From the NCBI GenBank assembly GCA_037447605.1, contig CM074807.1, positions 2,982,586-3,046,585 on the forward strand: DNA of 64,000 nucleotides, read 5' to 3'. Position numbers and translations under genes: made by a program. This document shows, one piece after another, positions 52,510 to 64,000 of the stretch. A model generated the notes under the pieces. The model was not told the origin of the DNA. It made no database searches and saw only the letters and a program-made list of their open reading frames with translations. Each line of letters begins with the position of its first letter. The stretch's first letter is position 1. Origin of the DNA: Zygnema circumcarinatum. Its lineage: Eukaryota; Streptophyta; Zygnematophyceae; Zygnematales; Zygnemataceae.

Positions 52510-52986
52510 ATGGACGCCTTCTTAGAGAGACTTGCTCACACGTGCCGTTACTATACGGGTTTCCCTCGCTCTCCCTGCACCGGAAATGTATATGATTTCT
52601 CATCGGAGAAGGATTTCGTGAGTCTCCTCTCGGAAGGCGCTCCTGTAGTTGTCGCCTTCACTGTGGAGTGTGAGCACACTAAGCATTTGGACAGGGTGCT
52701 CTGCGAAGCATCTGAAGAATGGCATCCCCGGGTGCGATTTCTTAGAGTAGAGTGTCCTAAGTATCCGGGCTTCTGTATTTCCAGACAGCGCAGAGATTAT
52801 CCGTTCGTCGAAGTGTTTCAGAATTCGAGGGTGGTAGGAACCGAGGAATCTGGAAGCGGAAGCGGAGGGGCGACTATCACGAAGTATACTGTGAGCGTCA
52901 TCCCTTACACGTATGACGTGAGTACATATGGATTTGAGGAGTTTTTTAAGAAGCTGGGCATGCAGCCTGTTATGAAGCGTTCGTAG
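52510..52986 (+). CDS. Intronless thioredoxin-fold protein lacking the CXXC motif
   Basis: The protein is 158 residues, uninterrupted, unlike every other complete gene in the window. Residues 40-60 (LLSEGAPVVVAFTVECEHTK) align with the thioredoxin strand preceding WCGPC. The next helix (LDRVLCEASEEW) and VRFLRVECPKYPGFCISRQ match the following beta-alpha-beta region. YPFVEVFQ corresponds to the cis-Pro segment with a Pro after Tyr (IxxYPTLxxF in thioredoxins). The active-site CXXC is replaced by CEHT, so only one cysteine remains and dithiol redox activity is not expected. There is no signal or transit peptide. Plant genomes have a similar uncharacterised thioredoxin-like family, and a mitochondrial role has been suggested for relatives; I cannot verify that here. 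It shares a promoter with EF-Tu. Confidence 0.75.
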   Translation: MDAFLERLAHTCRYYTGFPRSPCTGNVYDFSSEKDFVSLLSEGAPVVVAFTVECEHTKHLDRVLCEASEEWHPRVRFLRVECPKYPGFCISRQRRDYPFVEVFQNSRVVGTEESGSGSGGATITKYTVSVIPYTYDVSTYGFEEFFKKLGMQPVMKRS

Positions 52987-54214
52987 GAGTGCTTCAGAAT
53001 TGGGGGGTATAGTAGAGATAGAAAATTCCGTAGGTAAAAGTGGAGGAGCGTTCCTGATGAGCCACACAGTGAGCGGCACCTCTGCGAGTATTTGTGGGTT
53101 TCAGCAGTTGTTTCAGTAGCTGGAGTTGCAGCTACATCGTTCAGTCGACGGCACAGAACCGAAACCTATTTGCTCACAGAATATTTGACAAGTCAGGCTT
53201 GATGCCCATAGGCCAGCAAAAGAATTTTCTCGCATTCAACCAGTTTCGATCATCCTCTCACGTATTCATTCCACACTCATTTTGAAACGGAGTCTCATCC
53301 CACTTTCAAAAAGTTCTCTTTTGGCCCTGCGTGGGACGGGCCTTCTGTCAGGTCCGGGCTTTCTGGCAACATCTGCAGGGTGAGTTTGTCCTTCTGCTGC
53401 CCTTCAGCACTTCAGCTTCGGCTCTTCTCTTCTCTGCGACGCTGGACTGTAAACTTGGCTGTGCATTACTTTCTCTGCTGCTACTTTTTTCGCTCTATGT
53501 GTGCATTTCCGGATGCTTCAGGCCAGGTCTGCTGCTTCCATGGCACTTTTTTACTCTGTTATCTAGTGTTGCTTAGTACGGCTACTTGGCCTCTCTAATT
53601 GGCTTTCCTCATGGTCTTTCCAAATGCAGCCATTCTCGGCCACGAGGGGGCGATTTGGAGAGCCGCATTTAAAGGAGGAGAGATTGCTGCCTGCATGAAG
53701 ATGATCTGGAGTAGTAGATGAAGGGAACAGGCTTGGCAAGTGAGTAGGACGGCATCCGACTCAAGAGTATAGGAGACAATGTATCGTCAGATATTAGATG
53801 AGATGCAAAAATCACGTTTTGTCCACCAAATTTCTCCAATTGCTTCATGTGCTGTATTCGATAGGGCTGCATAAAGTGGCAGGTACATAGGTTCTGCTGA
53901 AATGCCTCTGTTAATGGGCATCACATAGATGCACTAGGGAGAGAGTGAATCCATCATGTCCATATGAGGGGGAGCGCAGCTTAAATGAAAACCGCTATAC
54001 AGACGCTGAATGGAAAACATGTTCGTCTTTATTTTTCAATCAATTTGCAAGAGGAATACGCTCAAGTCGAATAGTACCTATTTGATTTCCAACCTGTATT
54101 AAGAGGATTTATTTGACGAATGACGCTTGCTTACGCCCTACGAGTAAAGCAGGAAGCTTGTGTCTACAAGCTCGTCCTTTTATTCTCGCAATATATTACT
54201 CTGCATTTGGTCGT
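52987..54214. other. Intergenic between convergent genes
   Basis: This is the 3' flank of the thioredoxin-like gene and of the serine hydrolase. Open frames around 53330-53600 are hydrophobic and pyrimidine-driven, without recognisable similarity. I see nothing I can support. Confidence 0.4.
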
Positions 54215-57200
54215 CTAAAGGAGGTATCTGACTAGCAGGCCTAAAACTAGCAGCGGTGTGACTGGTCTCAGCAGCAATCGTCTCGACTTAGCCAGCAGCG
54301 ATCCCTTCTTTACATTTGCGGCCTTTGAACTATTCATATCTGTTGCAGCTGAGTCTCCCCTATCGTCTGACTGTTTGCTATCCATTTCAGCGCATGACTC
54401 GTCTAACTTGTCACTATCAGCGAAGGCTTGCGCCTGCTCTACAGCCTGCACTAAACCGCCTGCCTTTACATCGAGGTGAGTGTGTCCCGCACCTGCATTC
54501 TGCCACACCACGGGCTCCCATGGCATAGGCTGCCCCTCCATTGCATGCACGCATGCGTCTGCGATAAGGGGCCGAACAAATCGTAACTTGGGGCCTGTAA
54601 TCTCCATCTGCAACCAAGTTCCAGGAGGCAAGTAAAGGCTTCTGCCCGAATTTAGAAAATGGGGTCCTTTCAATGAGATGGGAGAGGGGAAGGAAGGGAC
54701 AGGGAGAGAAGGAAGAAGGCGAAGGGTGGGGGGGAGGAAAAAAAAGAGACAAAAAGAGAATATGAAATTGTCATGAGAATTGAAAGATGTTCTAAGCCAC
54801 AAAGAGAGCAAGCACTTTGCAAAGCAAGGAGAGCAAAGGTGAGCAAGGAAGGAAGGAAGGAATGTACCACAGTAGGATGGACCGAGTTCGTAAGAAGTGC
54901 TACAAATATATTGCGGTCAGGATCAATCCAAAGAGAGGTTCCTGAAGCGCAGAGCCAGACATAAATTCTTCAGCCCCTTGAGTGAAATCAACCCATGTTT
55001 AATTCCTTCACTGTCCGTCATTTCTGAGTAAAGCCTCGACATTATGTCTAACCAATAGTCCGGCGTGAAGCATGTGGAACAAGGCATGGTAGCACAATCC
55101 GCGATTTTTTTTAAAATTTTTATGAGTCGTTGCTTCTTTCTTGAAATTTCCCGAAAGAAAAAGATGAATACTTTCACAAAGACCTACAGAGGAGTGTTTA
55201 ATTTCGTCATGCCTCAGCCACGGACCTGTGAAGCCCGTGTGGCCAAACGTCCTTGGACCTAAGAACTGTCCCGCTGATGTATACCCATCTAAAGCGCGCC
55301 TAGCTGATACATCCCATCTGCACATAACAGACCCATTACGGCATTTGAAACCAGTAAGGACAGACCAACCACACGAAAAATGGAGCGAGCATAAACAGAA
55401 TGTTGTCTAAGTTAAGATATCCTACACAACGTTATGCTACCAATAAGCGCATGAACAATTGGCGCCTGCATTTACAAAGGCATAAGAACCACCATGCAAA
55501 CTGAAGCCAAGGAGCAGTACATTGAGATAACAACCACTCAATAGCTTACCCAAGTGCAAAGGGTCGAGGATTTTCCGGTGTCACCGGTGCCTGTGTGGTG
55601 AAGAGCCGCAGTGTACTTTCCTTGAAGTATCGGCGTCCTGTCCGCAGGTCTACGCCTCCTGACAAAATCATTTGTGCATACTGCAACACCCCCCACAGAA
55701 CAAACGCTGCTAAAAAAGTTTGTCTGGCTGTACTCTGACTGATTTAAGGTTGCTCCTCCTCCCGCCACCTTTCAGAAATGCTCAATTGTGGAGACTAGTT
55801 CTCACAAAGAACATCTCTGATTTGAGGGCGCCCTCATGCTTCTTTCGTAGACATGCTCAGAAGTGAAATTGCTGACAGAGATGAAGCAGAAAGCTCGCTT
55901 AAAAAATTGGCACTAAACCTGGAATGTCATGGCAGACATTGCCAAGGCTGCAAACAATGATGGTAATTCAAGAACTTGTGAAGCAGACTGCCCTCCAGTT
56001 TTCTTAATTGCTGTTGCTTGAGAAGACAAAATGGAAACATCCATGGTGGGTATTCTGTTTCGAGGGTTGTTCTCAAACCAAGGAGATACTAAGGTCTGTT
56101 GTTTTCAGACCTTATTTCCTTCAGGTGCTTTCGGCACCAGATTAGTCTGAATGCCAACTGCACTAATCAACAACTTCTTGTTTACTTCGACTACGACACA
56201 CAGAAGTTAGAGGACGTATTACTTGCGACAATTAGCCAAGCCGAATTCTGATGCTACAAGGTTTCGAGCGGTTTTGAACGCATCCTGACTTCTGACATCT
56301 ACGAACATCACGAAGTATGCCCTCCTTGTTGAAACCTTTAACCAGCTTTTGCTGTGTTGCATGTGCTTGTATACCCAAAATATCTTTGTAGTAGTGCTTT
56401 CTGGAGTGTGCAGTCCCTTCGGACCAGTAGCGTGTTTTCCGATCAGCACAATTCTTTCAATTCAATCAATTCTTTACCCACGAACACACATGAACAACTT
56501 GGATAAGAGAAGCTCACTCTAGAAACGTCAAGGATGGAGGAGAAGAGGCCTGCATGCCCAGCGATGCCGCCAAGGAGCCAGGAGGTTGGGTCATGCACTG
56601 CACGACCGAAACAACAGAGAGGTTAGTTATCGCGCTTTATCCTTTCACAAACCTCAACTTAGGCTATTGATTCTGGCACACATAGGATACTTTTCCCGGA
56701 CACCTCATTAATCCTGTCGTCTTTCAATGTATTTGCGAAAATGCCGTGGTTTTCCACATTGCCTAGTCATTCCCACTGGCCAAACAAGAGCAGGCACGAG
56801 TCTTGAACCTCTCTTTCGCTTCACTGCTATTGACCAGTAGTGTGTCAACAGGGGTCCGATCAACTTCTGCAGAAAGGCACAAACCTTCCCCCCATAGAAG
56901 TCGGCGTCGATGAACTAAATCTACTTCTGTTGGGACCACTAATGGGTCAAAGTCGCAAAGTTCAAGTGGTCGAAAGCCTGTCTGCACCATTCCCAGCTGC
57001 AGTCGCCCAACCTCATTTCAGTTTTAGGATACTTGCGTTGCCAAACCATCCAAGTCACAAGCTGCAGCTGACAATGAATAATTTGTGCTTGACGAAGGTA
57101 TAACCCAAAGAGGGACTTTAACACTTTTCAGTTGCCCGGTGCATCCTCCTTCCCGTTCAACTGAGGCTGAGCACTATGTGACAAACATTATGCGTTAAAT

Positions 57201-59954
57201 TCATGAAAAATTAACAAGAGAATTTGAGCTCTCGTTAGCATCCGATGTCTTACAACTACCATTCACATCCACCTTTATGTCCCAGTCACGTAGTCACTAG
57301 CTTATAGAGGACCATGCTCCTCTTGACGGACTCCAGAGTTGGTTAACTCACCGGTTTGTACAGCTCTCTCTCTACAAATTCTGCAAGAGGCCTCTTTGCC
57401 AGAGTCTCCACCACCAGGGCCAGAACTATCATGGAAAGGTCGCTGTAACGTGCTTGAGCCCCTGGAGGGTACCACAGCTTATCCTTGAGGATGAAGTCCA
57501 TGACCTGCAGAGGCGCCCCATTTGTTGTCAAGAAAAGAAACAAGCAGGATCTTAACAAACTCCTTGAATATTGAAAGGTTGGCCAGACATACATGCCAAC
57601 AAGGGGCAGGAAACAAGTAGTCGAGAAAAGGAGAAAGCACCAGTTTCCTGTTTGATGGTGGGCTAACCTGTTCTGTGGTAGTGAGTCCCATATCAAAGAA
57701 CGGGTGAAACTCTCTTAGGCCGGCCGTATGTGTCAGCAGCATGCGTACAGTCACCTCCTGCTTTCCATTGACTCCGAATGCGGGAACATACGTACAGGCA
57801 GGCGTGTCCAGGTCTGCAGGATACACATGAGTGTGATTGGTAGGGTCAAGCCGTTACATCTCTTCCAGTGAATCCTACATCGAGAGAGTTTTGCTTTATC
57901 CAAAATAGAGAAGGTGATGATGCAGCAGTGCTTAATAGCAAAACAAGTATGCAGTTGCTAGGCAGAAGACGTTTACGGTTGCCAGCAGGTTTCTTTTACG
58001 AACACAAAGCCAGATAATAGAGAAATGACTAAACAAAGTTCTTTGTCTTCATCGAGTGTTCAATTCTTATGAATAAGGTCCAGTGACCTTCATCGGTTGC
58101 ATTTAAGTTTACTTTAGCAAATGCTTGCGACTAGTTAGTTACCTATCAGGCCTCGGTCGTATAGAATCATAACTGCAGGAACTGTTGCCATTATCTGCCA
58201 ACAATTGCAATGGTCATAAGCCCTGTCAGCATTGGCGAACTCAGGACGTATCTGTTGTGCATTTTTCTCCATTACAAAAATCAATCTGCATTCTCCATGG
58301 AGGACATTCAGTACAGGACTACCGTTCACAAGGAAAGGAGGAATGGGAGATCAAAGACGCGGCAGTCTTACTTTAGTGAGCGAAGCAAGGTCAAAAATTG
58401 CACGAGAACGAACTGGCATGTTTGATTCACTGCAATTCAGAGATCAAAAAATTGTTAGCTCAAGTGCGTAACCATCGATGATTGAAGAGCATGATTGACC
58501 CTTCACTAAGAAGTTTCCTCGAAACTCTGTCCTACTCTGTCCTGCGCTAAACTAGATGGGCCAATCGTTTTGTTTATCCTTTTCTGGAATTTTAGGCTCC
58601 TCCAAAGTCCAGATATTGGTGAAAGAGGTCCAAAACCCATTTCAAGGTAATTTGAAAACCATTAAGAACTTGCTGGAACTTATGGGCACTCGGGGTGGTC
58701 AAGGATCCCAAGTGCAATTACATACTATGTGTAAGTCCCATATGCTGTGGTGAGTTCCTCCACATCCATGAACGACCACAAAAGGAAAACAACGCGTCAT
58801 GTTAGTGAACGGGTGTAAGGTTCTACCATAAGAAAATATACGGATGAGGTCGCCTAGATGCCAACCACTCCCATTCTCACGATGCATTGCCTTCAGGTTG
58901 AAACTGACAATGTAGCTGAGTCATTTTTTTCGCGACTCAGCATGAATAAGCCTCACCTCGCAGCCTTACTCGCCACTAAGAATATCTTGCAAAATCTATG
59001 AGAGAGCATGAATCTGAGATGACTTCAACGACCCCTCCATTGCTCGTGCAGAGATTTCATGTGAGAAAAATGCGAATTTCCGACTTTTATATTTGTAAAT
59101 GACTCCCAAGCCTGACTTTTAAGTCTCCAAAGAGGCTTCCACAAGCATGCCGCAACCAAATTGTGAGATTAACATTTCAGACTCAAGCTTCTGTTTGCCC
59201 GTTAAGAATTGAGACAGAGAAGAGCATATGGTGTCCGACCTGATCCAGACTAGAAAGACCACAGACAGAAGAGGCATCCTGCTGATTAAAATGTAAATTC
59301 GAATCTCTTCAGCATACAGACTGGAATGATTCGCGGTAATCAAGCCGGTTTCAGCTAGACAAACCTTGATAAAAGCAGGGAATGCTACATCTGCCAAACG
59401 CGACTGCACCGCCAGGAAACACCCTCTCCGAAATGGCCTGCAGTAATGAACATATAATGAACGAATGAGCAAGTTTACATTCGGCCAAACAGGCTCCTTT
59501 TGTTTCAAGCTCCTTGACATCGTATAGTATGCAGGAGTTTGGCTAATGCCGACCACAAGCCGGCCTTAAGGATTCCAGAAGCGTTTTAAGAATTCCATTA
59601 ATCTCGTGAGGCGGTAGATCCACCTCAAGCAGGAAGCACCTCACTTCAGTTCTTTGTTCGGGCACCTTGACATGATCGCGAACAGGTGATGATCTACTGC
59701 TACTATTGATCCCCGGCTATGCTAACTATTGCGGCTAATCTTAAACACAGGAAGATCATCTGCACACACTCTGCCCGGTTGCAGACTTCACTGAAACAAC
59801 GTAAGCTTAATGGCGGCCAGGCTCCACCGTGACAGACTCACACCTTATGCATTATCTCACTGATTGTCAGACGATCGCCTCCCATCCGAATAGTAGAATC
59901 ATTCAAGATCCCTTGGTGCATGCTGCTTTCAGCAAACATTGACGGTACAGCCAT
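54215..59954 (-). CDS. Class C beta-lactamase-type serine hydrolase with hydrophobic C-terminus
   Basis: A penicillin-binding-protein/beta-lactamase fold hydrolase. The start at 59954 gives MAVPSMFAESSMHQG. Then ISERVFPGGAVAFG (about 59440) and FDLASLTK (exon 58372-58429), the SxxK motif, with Ser at 58381-58383 and Lys at 58372-58374. IMATVPAVMILYDRGLI follows, then VTVRMLLTHTAGL, and ARYSDLSMI supplies the YxD/N Tyr (about 57440). VHDPTSWLLGGIAGHAGLF lies at about 56560-56590 and FGHTGFTG, the KTG-equivalent box, at about 55220-55250. DPDRNIFVALLTNSVHPT (about 54880-54930) closes the fold. The last exon adds an acidic linker and a terminal segment, RRLLLRPVTPLLVLGLLVRY. All three catalytic motifs are intact. 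The closest patterns are in bacterial serine hydrolases. The substrate is unknown. Confidence 0.85.
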
Positions 59955-61525
59955 TGGCTTCTCTCTGTACGCTGAATCCTGAACCATACTTTAAACAAGC
60001 TGGTGCCTCCCTGCACCCTCCACGCCCTCCCTGCACCCCTCTTGGATGCCGGAGCGCGAGAACGCTTCTTCGCATCCCTTCCTAGCCCCGCCCCCACTCC
60101 ACCTCCCCCTCCCCCTCCCCCTCCCCTCAGCTCTCTCCCCCACCCTTCCCCCTCCCTCGCCGCTTTGAGGTTTGAACTGCGGCTGTCAGCGCCGGCCCGG
60201 TGAAACGGTCCGAGGAGCTGTCCGTACACAACCTCCCGGCCAATCACGAGCCACCACTCTATGTGCTCAGTGCTACCCGTCCCGTGTTACGAATCCCTGT
60301 TCAACAAACTAACGCGATTGGGCTCCATGTGACAGCGTTAGCCTTGAAAAGGGGGGACACGTGGCAGCCTGTGGCTCAAAAAGGGGCGGCCCGCTGCGCC
60401 CTCCCACAGTCGCGGGTCGATTTTTATTCGAAATTTTGGGAGGCCTTGCAAGCGCGCCACGTGTCGATCTGGATGTCTTTTTCAACACGTGGCTAGTGAT
60501 AATTGGCTGAAATCTTGCCCCTCCGGTGTACTTTAGCCGCCATTAGGGGGTGTCAGACTTAACAAAATCTTACGAAAAGCGTTACGAAAAAAAAGGTTAC
60601 GAAAGTACTCCGCCGCAGGAGGATCGCGATTATACTGGAGTACTCGTTCTGATGTCAAACTTACGAACACGCGTACTGAAATTTTTTAAGTCTGACACCC
60701 CCTATTTTCGCGCTTTTCCTTCAACGAGAGCCTTTTGCGATCGACAATCGAGGGCGCCCGGCGTCTCGAAATCGACGGTGGAAAGGGAAACCACTTGTGT
60801 AGGTCAGCGCCAGCCGAGGTTTGACACGTGTCTGGGACGGCCGCCGGAGGGCCGAGGGAGCCTTACCGGAGTTGCGTGCGTACGGTGCGGATGCGGCCAC
60901 GTGGCCTCGCGTCTGCCGTCAAAACGTAGGCCGGCGGCGGGTTAGCGTTGACGGGCGCCGTGTCGGGCGCTGGGCTCGGTACGTGGTGAGCTCGAGCCTC
61001 GGGAGGTATGAGGCGAGGGAACGCGAGGTCTTTTGTTTCGCTTTTCTTTTTAGAAAAAAAAAAAAAAAAAGTAATGGACGTGTATTGCCCTGCTTGTGGG
61101 AGTGAGATTGGGGGCTCCAAGCAGGTTTGCTATTTTGGGTCGATGTTGGATGTGGGAGCTAACAACGGCGGTAGTTGAACATCTGCCCTACAAGTGACTA
61201 CTGACGAGGACAGGAATAACTACTACATAGGATGGTCCCAACAGAGTAGAGAGCGACATCATATTCTGGTGTAACACTTCCAGGATCTACCTTCCCATAG
61301 CAATAAAATAACGTTAAGGTGAATGGCATTGAATGATGTAATTACATCGTCGAACTAACTGAATCTCGCAGTAGCTTCCTCAGGCAAAGATTTAGATTGC
61401 CAGGCTGAACATGCTCCCACCTGTCCCCCCTAACCGACTCGTGACTGTGTCAACATCCCGTAGCTGCACATTCACAACGAAAACGTCCCGGCAAAAATGT
61501 GAACTCGTCCAATATCTCTATGCCA
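59955..61525. other. Promoter of the serine hydrolase and 3' flank of the aminotransferase
   Basis: G-box cores lie at 60358, 60458 and 60486, with a further one at 60898. A CCCCCT-rich tract is at 60098-60135, a MITE at 60544-60704 and an A-tract at 61053-61070. A small ATG-initiated frame at 61073, with a CxxC and a following GT, is discussed separately. Confidence 0.45.
60544..60704. mobile_element. TA-flanked MITE, second family member
   Basis: TIRs GGGGGTGTCAGACTTAA (from 60546) and TTAAGTCTGACACCCCC (to 60702) are perfect 17-bp inverted repeats, flanked by TA at 60544-60545 and 60703-60704. The element is 157 bp without coding sequence. The terminal GGGGGTGTCA matches the element at 20496-20640, while the interiors differ, so they share a mobilising source rather than a recent copy event. 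Confidence 0.8.

Positions 61526-64000
<2,475 letters not shown>

Overview
The window is nuclear DNA from a green plant lineage organism (streptophyte: land plant or streptophyte alga). The evidence is intron-rich genes with GT-AG junctions, chloroplast and mitochondrial presequences, and plant-type proteins: a SYP7-class Qc-SNARE, a UBC27-like E2 with a UBA domain, plant SEC6 and a chloroplast-type leucine aminopeptidase. Genes are packed at about one per 4 kb, with introns mostly of 100-400 bp. That suggests a compact genome; I cannot name the species. Exon boundaries were read by eye from the translation, splice dinucleotides and reading phase. Those quoted are supported by phase and family similarity; unresolved junctions are stated.

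Layout, left to right: the last exon of a PNRC-like proline-rich protein (+, ends 500); UBC27-like E2 (-, 2603-4357); a secreted PR-1/CAP protein (-, 5649-7920); exocyst SEC6 (+, 8602-18888); an SMP-30/regucalcin-type lactonase (-, 19649-22268); an unrecognised membrane-hairpin protein (+, 23016-24881); a TBC/Rab-GAP protein (-, about 26419-29363); a telomere-like array (30311-30562); leucine aminopeptidase (-, 31579-36700); an unrecognised plastid-targeted protein (-, 38271-39880); a zinc alcohol dehydrogenase (+, 40581-43548); a SYP71-like SNARE (+, 44636-46696); mitochondrial EF-Tu (-, 47993-52111); an intronless thioredoxin-fold protein without CXXC (+, 52510-52986); a class C beta-lactamase-type serine hydrolase with a hydrophobic C-terminal tail (-, 54215-59954); and the 3' part of an aspartate aminotransferase (-, 61526 to the window edge).

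The genes do not form a pathway. They are mostly housekeeping: vesicle tethering and fusion (SEC6, SYP71-like, TBC), protein turnover (UBC27-like, LAP), organelle translation (EF-Tu) and metabolism (ADH, AAT, SMP-30). Several pairs are divergent and share a short promoter: PR-1/SEC6, SMP-30/hairpin protein, plastid protein/ADH and EF-Tu/thioredoxin-like. Intergenic regions repeatedly carry G-box cores (CACGTGG), and the EF-Tu/thioredoxin-like promoter has two telo-boxes.

The most unusual signals are a roughly 33-bp-phased series of six related 18-bp motifs upstream of LAP, two members of one TA-flanked MITE family, a perfect 16-bp-arm hairpin just after the SEC6 stop, a 24-bp minisatellite abutting the last ADH exon, and several proteins that keep a fold but have lost its diagnostic catalytic or ligand residues.
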